Shown one piece after another: positions 17,116 through 22,752 of a stretch of 22,752 bases of DNA. Positions within the stretch are counted from its first letter, which is position 1. Every line of letters starts with the position of its first letter. The notes under the pieces are model-generated. The model had not been told where the DNA came from, searched no databases, and saw only the letters and a program-made list of their open reading frames with translations. The stretch comes from Nitrospiraceae bacterium. GTDB taxonomy: Bacteria; Nitrospirota; Thermodesulfovibrionia; Thermodesulfovibrionales; Dissulfurispiraceae. A program made the position numbers and the translations under genes. The stretch covers positions 3,681 to 26,432 of the forward strand of contig PMYY01000225.1 of assembly GCA_003170655.1 (NCBI GenBank), read 5' to 3'.

Positions 17116-17567
17116 ATATAGATTATGACTGCGTTCTCATCGCATTCGGGAAACTTGTGGCATTTCAAGCAGTCCCCCCAGATTTTCTGCGGAAGTTTAG
17201 CCTTGTCGGTATCCACAAAGCCGTTTTTCTTGAAGAAATCAGGATGATAGGTAAGGGCGAAGACACGCTTAATGCCAAGATCTTTCGCTTCTTTGAGACA
17301 TTTCCTTACTAGTGCCTTGCCGATACCCGAATGTTGATATTCTTTTTGTACGGCAAGGGACCTGATTTCAGCAAGGTCCTCCCACAATATTCTAAGGGCG
17401 CAAACACCTACAATGGTGCCTTCATAATCGTAAACGAAGAAATCCCTGATGCTCTCATAAAGTTCGTTAAGAGCACGCGGGAGCATCTCTTCTTTTCGAG
17501 CGAACTCATTTACAAGCTTCTGAATCTGCTTGATATCAGTTATTACTGACTTTCGAATCTTTGGCAA
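17112..17567 (-). CDS. GNAT N-acetyltransferase, N-acetylglutamate synthase-like (ArgA type)
   Basis: This is a 151-residue single-domain acetyltransferase. The acetyl-CoA loop is visible as YQHSGIGKALV at 77-87, after the strand AEIRSLAV, with the later strand RVFALTYHPDFFKKNGF at 101-117. The C-terminal segment PQKIWGDCLKCHKFPEC, with three Cys at 133, 136 and 142, is typical of the short N-acetylglutamate synthase-like proteins thought to begin arginine synthesis; that role is inferred from the family. The start is TTG 17567, supported by AAGGA 7 bases upstream, and it overlaps the korC end by 32 bases. It is the last gene of the probable proS-ppx-korB-korC operon. No other arginine gene is present, so another acetyl acceptor is possible. 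Confidence 0.82.
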   Translation of the reverse strand: MPKIRKSVITDIKQIQKLVNEFARKEEMLPRALNELYESIRDFFVYDYEGTIVGVCALRILWEDLAEIRSLAVQKEYQHSGIGKALVRKCLKEAKDLGIKRVFALTYHPDFFKKNGFVDTDKAKLPQKIWGDCLKCHKFPECDENAVIIYI

Positions 17568-18093
17568 GAGTATATCCTTTGAGGATAATTTCTTTGTTTA
17601 GGGTCAGCAGGTTCCTTCTTTTGGCAGACGTAACGTCCCAAAGGGCATTGTTGAGTGCCTCAAGGCTTATGAGATCCGATATTGCGGAGAAGGCACCGAT
17701 GAGAACCATATTTGCAAGTCCTTTGTTCTTCATAGTAGCAGCTATGTCGCTGGCGGGTATAGGTACTGAAATGATATCCGTTCTCTGGGGTGGTGACTTC
17801 ATAACTGAGGAGTCATAGATCAGCGTGCCTCCGGGTAAGAGCCTGTCCTGCAATTTAGTATAAGAAGTTTCATTCATCACAATCAGGAAATCGGTCTTTT
17901 CCACCACTGGGGAGCCGATCATATCGGACGAGACAATAACAGTGCAAATTGCTGTCCCCCCCCTCATTTCCGCACCGTATGATGGAAACCAGGTGACTTC
18001 TTTGTTATCACGCATTGCCGCGTAGGCGATGAGCTTTCCCAGAAAGAGTATCCCTTGTCCACCAGATCCGGCTATTATCGTCCGTCTTTCCAT
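17536..18093 (-). CDS. korC: 2-oxoacid:ferredoxin oxidoreductase, gamma subunit
   Basis: This is the gamma subunit of a ferredoxin-dependent 2-oxoacid oxidoreductase, which links oxidative decarboxylation of a 2-oxoacid to CoA ester formation and ferredoxin reduction, or the reverse carboxylation. The 185 residues start MERRTIIAGSGGQG, the usual nucleotide-binding start of this subunit. SYGAEMRGGT at about 38-47 and the mid-protein NKGLANMVLIGA are also characteristic. A longer frame from 18189 only adds residues that overlap korB. The ATG at 18093 has AAGGA 3 bases upstream, a short spacer. It overlaps the korB end by 19 bases, so the two are surely co-translated. The substrate (2-oxoglutarate, branched 2-oxoacids or other) cannot be told from this subunit. 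The symbol denotes the family, not a proven substrate. Confidence 0.9.
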   Translation of the reverse strand: MERRTIIAGSGGQGILFLGKLIAYAAMRDNKEVTWFPSYGAEMRGGTAICTVIVSSDMIGSPVVEKTDFLIVMNETSYTKLQDRLLPGGTLIYDSSVMKSPPQRTDIISVPIPASDIAATMKNKGLANMVLIGAFSAISDLISLEALNNALWDVTSAKRRNLLTLNKEIILKGYTLAKDSKVSNN

Positions 18094-18824
18094 GTATCCT
18101 TCAGCACACCAAGCTTGAAAACGTCCATCATTGCGCTTCGTATCCACTCTATGGATTGCGCGGGGGAGAGTCCCCAATCCGTAGGGCATGGCGAAAGAAT
18201 TTCGAGCAGGCTGAAACCGAGCCCTTCGATCTGGTGCATAAAAGCCTTTTTAATCAATTTTTTTGTCTGGATAATATTCTGGGGGGAATCCACAGAGCAC
18301 CTCGCCACAAGCGAAGCCCCTTCAATCGTCGCAAGTAATTCAGCAACATGCAAAGGATGACCGGTAAGCCTGATATCTCGTCCCAGAGGGGTTGTCGTAG
18401 TTTTTTGAAGAGGCAGCGTTGTGGGTGCCATCTGCCCGCCGGTCATGCCGTAAGTTGCATTATTTATAAAGAAAACGCTTATATTATCCCCTCTGTTTGC
18501 AGCATGGATGATCTCGGCAGTGCCTATTGCGGCAAGATCTCCATCTCCCTGATAAGAAAAGATAATTGTTTCAGGAATAGTCCTTTTCATAGCCGCTGCA
18601 GCGGCAGGTGGTCTGCCATGGGCCACCTCGATCATATCGAAATTGAAATAGTCATAAGCAAAGACCGCACAGCCAACGGGCGCCACACCTATAACCCGCT
18701 CCCTCAATTCGAGGTCGTCGATAACTTCGGCAATCAACCGGTGAACAATGCTATGGCCACATCCGGGACAGTACCTCATGCGGGCGTTCTTAAGGCTAAG
18801 TGGTCTTTCGTATATTTTACGCAT
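18075..18824 (-). CDS. korB: 2-oxoacid:ferredoxin oxidoreductase, beta (thiamine diphosphate) subunit
   Basis: This is the thiamine-diphosphate-binding subunit, 249 residues. The start MRKIYERPLSL and the motif RYCPGCGHSIVHR (Cys 19 and 22) are typical of the 2-oxoglutarate/2-oxoisovalerate branch. The diphosphate/Mg site is GDGDLAAIG at 93-101, followed by INNATYGMTGGQ at 120-131. The protein is complete. It begins 10 bases after the ppx stop and overlaps korC. The usual alpha subunit gene, and the small ferredoxin-like delta gene often placed ahead of it, are not in this window: upstream lie ppx and proS instead. No clear ribosome site precedes the ATG. Substrate could be 2-oxoglutarate, 2-oxoisovalerate or an arylpyruvate-like acid. 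Confidence 0.92.
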   Translation of the reverse strand: MRKIYERPLSLKNARMRYCPGCGHSIVHRLIAEVIDDLELRERVIGVAPVGCAVFAYDYFNFDMIEVAHGRPPAAAAAMKRTIPETIIFSYQGDGDLAAIGTAEIIHAANRGDNISVFFINNATYGMTGGQMAPTTLPLQKTTTTPLGRDIRLTGHPLHVAELLATIEGASLVARCSVDSPQNIIQTKKLIKKAFMHQIEGLGFSLLEILSPCPTDWGLSPAQSIEWIRSAMMDVFKLGVLKDTWKDGR

Positions 18825-18833
18825 CGATATTAA

Positions 18834-19835
18834 TTATAACACATGATCTCTTTCCGCAGACTTGTCAGGCGGACAGAGTAAATCATAAAGTATTCCTTCC
18901 ATCAATCCGTAATCGCTGACAACCGTTTCTTGCACACCGAGCATATCCATCAGCGACAGCATGATCATTATTCCAGGTATTATGATATCAGCCCGGCTCG
19001 TTTCAAGTCCAATTATTGAACTTCGAACATTCAGCGGGACTGAGATTATTCTTTCATACATCTTCCTGATTGCAGAATAGGGTAGACGCATGCCATGTAC
19101 CCTGTTTCCGTCATATGAATCCATCGTTAAATGGATCGCTGCAAGTGTTGCAGGTGTGCCGCCGGTTGCTATGAGAGCACAAGGCCTGGAGTTGATTTTC
19201 ATTTTGATTATCGAGACTGCACGATCTAATTCAGCTAAAATATGAGCACTCAATAAGCTTAAATCATAAGCACTTGGGATGTCATGTTTAATAAATAACT
19301 CGAATAACTTGACTGCTCCAAGTGGCAGGCTGAACTTTGCATTTGCATCACGGTTCAAGATCAATTCAGTACTGCCGCCGCCTATATCCACCATCACAGA
19401 ACATACAGGATTCACTCCTGCTTGTTCCTGACCCCAGCTTATACCTTTTATTGTCAAATCGGCCTCTGTCTCACCGGAGATGACTTTTACGTCTATGCCG
19501 GTCTTTGCTTTGATGAGCCGTAAGAAAGCGTCGGTATCAGCAGCTTCCCGGAGTGCGCTGGTGCCTACGGCTATAATTTGACCGACTCCGTATCTATCAC
19601 ACGTGACTTTAAATTCAATCAGCGATCTAATTGATAATGCATTGCTATCACTATTCAATGCACCTTTAGAACAAAGATCCTTAGCGAGCCGCGTAACTTC
19701 CCGGATCGACTCCATCCTCTCAAGTCTTCCATCTTGCAGCCTGCCGATAAGAAGCCTGACGGTGTTTGATCCAATATCTATTGCTGCGACTTTGGCTTTA
19801 TTCGATTGGCTATCTGATTTCGTAATATAATGCAA
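18834..19835 (-). CDS. ppx: Ppx/GppA phosphatase family protein (exopolyphosphatase or pppGpp phosphatase)
   Basis: This actin-like fold hydrolase acts on polyphosphate or pppGpp. The nucleotide-fold motifs are visible in order: AAIDIGSNTVRLLIG near the N-terminus, VGTSALREA, VMVDIGGGSTELIL in the middle and ATGGTPATLAAI later. It lacks the C-terminal HD-like domain of long Ppx, so about 333 residues corresponds to the short form of the family. I chose TTG 19835: AGGGA sits 5 bases upstream and the protein then starts close to the first conserved strand. A longer frame from TTG 19904 lies further inside proS. The gene overlaps the proS end by 26 bases, so its translation is probably coupled to proS. 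Which substrate it uses cannot be said; both names are used for short members. Confidence 0.9.
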   Translation of the reverse strand: MHYITKSDSQSNKAKVAAIDIGSNTVRLLIGRLQDGRLERMESIREVTRLAKDLCSKGALNSDSNALSIRSLIEFKVTCDRYGVGQIIAVGTSALREAADTDAFLRLIKAKTGIDVKVISGETEADLTIKGISWGQEQAGVNPVCSVMVDIGGGSTELILNRDANAKFSLPLGAVKLFELFIKHDIPSAYDLSLLSAHILAELDRAVSIIKMKINSRPCALIATGGTPATLAAIHLTMDSYDGNRVHGMRLPYSAIRKMYERIISVPLNVRSSIIGLETSRADIIIPGIMIMLSLMDMLGVQETVVSDYGLMEGILYDLLCPPDKSAERDHVL

Positions 19836-21528
19836 TAATTTCCCTAACGGCTTCTTCGATCGCGACTTTACGTACTTCTCCGGAACGCCGCACTTTGATC
19901 TCAATTTGATTATTTTTTAGTGTTTTTTCGCCAATTATCACCTGAAGGGGGATGCCGATGAGGTCTGCATCCTTGAATTTAACTCCGGGACGGACATCTC
20001 TATCATCAATAAGAACATCCATGGCTTCACCGGTCAGGTGGTTATATATCTCTCGAAGTTTGGAATAAAGCTCTTCAGACTCCTCGACAGTCTTCGGATC
20101 GCTCATATTGAGCGGAATAATCTGGAGATCGAAAGGCGAAATATTGCGTGGCCAAATAATGCCGTCCTTATCATTGCTCTGCTCAATCGCCGATGCGGCG
20201 ATCCTAGCAGGACCGATTCCATAACTACCCATAATCATGGGATTTTCCTGACCATTTTTATCAAGAAATACGGCTCCGAGAGGAATAGAATACTTCGTGC
20301 CAAGTTTGAAGATGTTGCCTATTTCGATCACTTTTTCGCTCCTTAATATGCCACCGCACTTAAAGCAGCTATCGCCGGCCTTGGCTGTCTGAATATCATA
20401 CCATTCAACATCGAATTGAACACCGGGCTTAATCCCTTTTATGTGATATCCGGACTTATTCGCACCAGATATAAAATTGCCGTCTTTTAGAGTGAAATCG
20501 GCTATCTTTCTGATATTATCATGACCCATGGGCCCAATAAAGCCAGCTTCTATATTAAGAATCGATCGAATCTCGTCTTTTGTTGCATGTCTGAATTCAC
20601 CTAACACTCTGGTCAGTTTCTTTTCATGCAGATCATGATCGCCGCGAATAAGGGCTAAAACGGGGCCATCTGGCGAGATCATAAGCAGGGTTTTTATTAA
20701 GTATTGAGCAGGAATTTTAAGAAATCCAGTGACTTCGTTTATAGTTCGCTTTTCTGGTGTGAAAACTTCTTCTATCTCCCAATTCATATTATCAATCGGT
20801 GATGCGACAGATCTGGCCACTTCCACATTAGCGGTATAACCGCAGCCAGAACATAGTACTATTTCATCTTCGCCAGCCGGGGTGGGGGCCATAAATTCGT
20901 GAGCAGTAGCACCCGCACCGCCCATCATTCCAGGATCAGAGTCTACCTGATAATATTTGAGACCGCATCTCTGGAAAATCGCATGATAGGCTTCAGCATG
21001 AAGTTGATAACTGATATCGAGGCCTTCTTCATCCGCATCAAAACTGTAACTGTCCTTCATGATAAACTCGCGCGTTCTCAAGACCCCGCCTCTCGGTCTA
21101 GCTTCATCCCTGAGCTTTGTCTGTATCTGATACCAAATTTGTGGAAGCTCCTTATACGATTTGATCTCTTTTGAGGCTACCCAGGCCATAATTTCTTCAT
21201 GAGTCATTCCGAGGCACATGTCACGACCATTTCGGTCTTTTAGCCGAAACATTTCTTCACCAATTGAATCCCAACGGCCAGTCTTCTGCCAGATTTCGGC
21301 AGGATGAAGAACGGGCATCGAGATTTCCTGGGCGCCAATCTTTTCCATTTCTTCCTTAAGTACCCGGTTGACCTTATTCAGGACCCGCCAACCCAACGGC
21401 AGGAATATATAGAGCCCGGCCGCCAGCTGACGCACATAACCCGCTCTCAGCATGAGGAGCTGACATACAGCAGTCACATCAGAAGGCGCCTCACGCATGG
21501 TCGGTATGAAAAGCTTGGTAAATCTCAT
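19810..21528 (-). CDS. proS: Prolyl-tRNA synthetase, bacterial type
   Basis: This enzyme charges tRNA-Pro in the cytoplasm. At 572 residues it has the usual length for the bacterial form with an editing insertion. The class II core is seen as motif 1 (LPLGWRVLNKVNRVL to ISMPVLHP, about 44-76), motif 2 (FRLKDRNGRDMCLGMTHEE and KLRDEARPRGG, about 93-145) and motif 3 (GSYGIGPARIAASAIEQ, near 440). The editing (INS/YbaK-like) domain lies between motifs 2 and 3, about 225-400, and the anticodon-binding domain is C-terminal, with DVLIDDRDVRPGVKFKDAD. The ATG at 21528 has a perfect AGGAGG 5 bases upstream. It is the first gene of the proS-ppx-korB-korC-GNAT operon. Confidence 0.97.
   Translation of the reverse strand: MRFTKLFIPTMREAPSDVTAVCQLLMLRAGYVRQLAAGLYIFLPLGWRVLNKVNRVLKEEMEKIGAQEISMPVLHPAEIWQKTGRWDSIGEEMFRLKDRNGRDMCLGMTHEEIMAWVASKEIKSYKELPQIWYQIQTKLRDEARPRGGVLRTREFIMKDSYSFDADEEGLDISYQLHAEAYHAIFQRCGLKYYQVDSDPGMMGGAGATAHEFMAPTPAGEDEIVLCSGCGYTANVEVARSVASPIDNMNWEIEEVFTPEKRTINEVTGFLKIPAQYLIKTLLMISPDGPVLALIRGDHDLHEKKLTRVLGEFRHATKDEIRSILNIEAGFIGPMGHDNIRKIADFTLKDGNFISGANKSGYHIKGIKPGVQFDVEWYDIQTAKAGDSCFKCGGILRSEKVIEIGNIFKLGTKYSIPLGAVFLDKNGQENPMIMGSYGIGPARIAASAIEQSNDKDGIIWPRNISPFDLQIIPLNMSDPKTVEESEELYSKLREIYNHLTGEAMDVLIDDRDVRPGVKFKDADLIGIPLQVIIGEKTLKNNQIEIKVRRSGEVRKVAIEEAVREIIALYYEIR
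19841..19845 (-). promoter_or_regulatory. Ribosome binding site that decides the ppx TTG start
   Basis: The minus strand reads AGGGA 5 bases before TTG 19835, inside the end of proS. No ATG or GTG start with a comparable site exists before the first conserved strand of the protein. Confidence 0.5.
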
Positions 21529-21540
21529 TTAATCCTCCTG

Positions 21541-21838
21541 TCTCGATAGGGTACTAATGTCACTCAATATAGCATTTGATCGTTGAAATTTACAATCCGT
21601 CTTGCACGCATTGTTTAATAGGCTAATAATTGCCCAACTCAGTTTGAACTTGAAGGCTCAATCAACACTACTTTACATAATATATCTTATCGGACATTGC
21701 TGATAAACAATTAATGTTAAAAACTTGTTACAAATGGAGCGGAATGTAATGGTCAATCACCTGCTGATAAGCCTTCCTCGGGACATGTAGAAGTTCTGAG
21801 CATGAGGAAAACCATTATTTGTCATGAAGTTTGGAGTT
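21541..21838. other. Intergenic region between mtaB and proS
   Basis: About 310 bases separate the mtaB stop from the proS start. Besides the proS ribosome site and promoter candidate I find no convincing feature. There is no open frame longer than about 18 codons, no strong hairpin with a T tract after mtaB, and no tRNA-like fold or T-box signature. The sequence is more AT-rich than the genes. An 8-base direct repeat (GCTGATAA) occurs near 21709 and 21762 and is probably chance. Confidence 0.5.
21566..21595 (-). promoter_or_regulatory. Candidate promoter for the proS operon
   Basis: The minus strand reads TTGTAA (21595-21590), an 18-base spacer, then TATATT (21571-21566). A start near 21559 would give a leader of about 30 bases carrying the AGGAGG site. 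Box matches are moderate and the region is AT-rich. Confidence 0.35.
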
Positions 21839-22752
21839 TTATAAGGCAATTCCCGATGCATTTCCATCCCTGGCGCCTGTAAGTCTCACTCTGACAAGGC
21901 TTCCGGGCTTCAATACAGAATTGTCGGAGACATGAACCCTGATATAATTAGACGTTGTCCCCTTTGCCATAGCATCGCCAAGTGTTTCAATTACAATATC
22001 ATGTTCAAGACCGATATTATTTCGGATGAAAGCTTCCTTCTTAATATTACCGATCTCCCTCAAACGTTTCGCCCTGGACTTCTTTAATGATTCGGGTACA
22101 TGATGAGGCATTAATGCGGCTGGGGTTCCGGGACGAGATGAATACGGAAAGACATGAAGATAAGAAATGCGCAAATTATCAATTAGGTGTAGAGTTTTAT
22201 TAAAATTATCATCCCTTTCTCCAGGAAAGCCGACAATTACATCGGTACCGATACCAATATTATTAAACCGCTTTAATATGTTCTCTATAGAAATACGGTA
22301 TTCGCTGGATGTATATGACCTGTTCATGAGACCGAGAATATAGTCGTCACCGCTCTGCATTGGCAGGTGGAGGTGCTTACAAATTCGATTATCGCTCAAG
22401 ATATCAAGCAGTTGTGGCGTTAATTCATTTACTTCTATTGAGCTTAACCTGATTCTCTTGATAGATGTTTGCTTTAGAATTATTTCAAGTAACTTAGCAA
22501 GAGTGCATTGATTCTTTAAATCTCGGCCATAGATGCCTAAGTGAATACCACTAAGTACGATTTCCTCAAACCCAAGTGCGTGATACTTGTCTATTTCTTG
22601 AAGTACTTTATCAGGTACAACGCTCGATGACTTCCCTCGCGCCTTTTGAATTATGCAGTAGCTGCATTCATTATTACATCCATCTTGCACTTTAATTACA
22701 GGTCTGCGTCGATGACGGGCGACACTTGGTAAGATATCACATGCGGTGGCAT
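21839..22752 (-). CDS. mtaB: tRNA (t6A37) methylthiotransferase MtaB (5' part outside window)
   Basis: This radical SAM enzyme adds a methylthio group to t6A at position 37 of tRNAs that read ANN codons. Three parts are visible. The [4Fe-4S]-SAM motif is CNNECSYC in QDGCNNECSYCIIQKARG. The radical SAM barrel contains EIVLSGIHLGIYG, LHLPMQSGDD and GTDVIVGFPGE, and the C-terminal TRAM-like RNA-binding domain ends the protein. The motif VQDGC-N plus IHLG and SSRPGT favours MtaB over MiaB or RimO. An apparent GTG start at 22690 is not real: the frame stays open upstream to the window edge (codons for RRRPVIKV precede it), so the N-terminal UPF0004 domain lies outside. At least 304 residues are present. 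It runs in the same direction as proS but a 310-base gap separates them. Confidence 0.9.
   Translation of the reverse strand, partial: ATACDILPSVARHRRRPVIKVQDGCNNECSYCIIQKARGKSSSVVPDKVLQEIDKYHALGFEEIVLSGIHLGIYGRDLKNQCTLAKLLEIILKQTSIKRIRLSSIEVNELTPQLLDILSDNRICKHLHLPMQSGDDYILGLMNRSYTSSEYRISIENILKRFNNIGIGTDVIVGFPGERDDNFNKTLHLIDNLRISYLHVFPYSSRPGTPAALMPHHVPESLKKSRAKRLREIGNIKKEAFIRNNIGLEHDIVIETLGDAMAKGTTSNYIRVHVSDNSVLKPGSLVRVRLTGARDGNASGIAL

Noticed and set aside
18833..18838. TATAAT on the minus strand just before korB, a possible leaderless promoter
   Set aside because: No usable -35 box lies 16-18 bases upstream (the sequence there is GTCTGC), and the tight spacing to ppx suggests read-through from proS.
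21734..21790. An 18-codon plus-strand frame in the gap between proS and mtaB
   Set aside because: Very short, with no ribosome site and no recognisable peptide; chance is the simplest explanation.
22688..22690. GTG 22690 as the start of mtaB
   Set aside because: The frame remains open to the window edge and the residues upstream continue the family pattern before the radical SAM Cys motif, so the true start lies outside.
1..22752. CRISPR array, insertion sequence, prophage, tRNA or rRNA
   Set aside because: No regularly spaced repeats, transposase or integrase frames, or cloverleaf-like sequences were seen on reading both strands; a tRNA scan could still find something I missed.

Overview
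The window reads as a chromosomal segment of an anaerobic Gram-negative bacterium. An outer membrane is indicated by TamB, a BamA/TamA-type Omp85 protein and a SurA-like chaperone. Anaerobic life is indicated by an oxygen-sensitive, selenocysteine-dependent formate dehydrogenase, formate-tetrahydrofolate ligase and a ferredoxin-type 2-oxoacid oxidoreductase. The mixture resembles acetogenic, syntrophic or sulfate-reducing lineages formerly called Deltaproteobacteria, or Nitrospirota. That placement is inference from gene content, not from a phylogeny. No phage, insertion sequence, CRISPR array, tRNA or rRNA was seen.

Layout. (1) Positions 1-250 hold the 3' end of an unrecognised plus-strand gene and a strong hairpin terminator. 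(2) Positions 271-7140, minus strand, carry a one-carbon module read in the order nuoE-like, nuoF-like, fdhA, fhs. The first three encode an NAD-linked formate dehydrogenase and fhs activates formate onto tetrahydrofolate. Together they cover the first two steps of the methyl branch of the Wood-Ljungdahl pathway, or the reverse direction in formate-producing oxidation. fdhA is split by an in-frame TGA that is almost certainly selenocysteine, and a SECIS-like hairpin lies directly behind it. (3) Positions 7141-7341 are a divergent control region with a 12-bp perfect inverted repeat that abuts a TATAAT box. (4) Positions 7342-17115, plus strand, carry glnD, tamB, a seven-POTRA Omp85 gene and a short SurA-like gene in tight array. 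This links the PII nitrogen sensor enzyme to outer-membrane assembly genes. (5) Positions 17112-21528, minus strand, carry proS, ppx/gppA, korB, korC and a GNAT acetyltransferase gene, overlapping or nearly so and probably one operon. It converges on the plus-strand operon with overlapping stop codons. (6) Positions 21839-22752, minus strand, hold the 3' part of mtaB, a tRNA methylthiotransferase gene cut by the window edge.

Several starts are non-ATG (GTG for tamB, TTG for ppx and the GNAT gene), and Shine-Dalgarno placement supports them. I did not find a clearly new biological system. The points most worth a second look are the selenocysteine site, the divergent palindrome, the seven-POTRA Omp85 with its TamB partner, and a ferredoxin oxidoreductase beta/gamma pair with no alpha subunit next to it.
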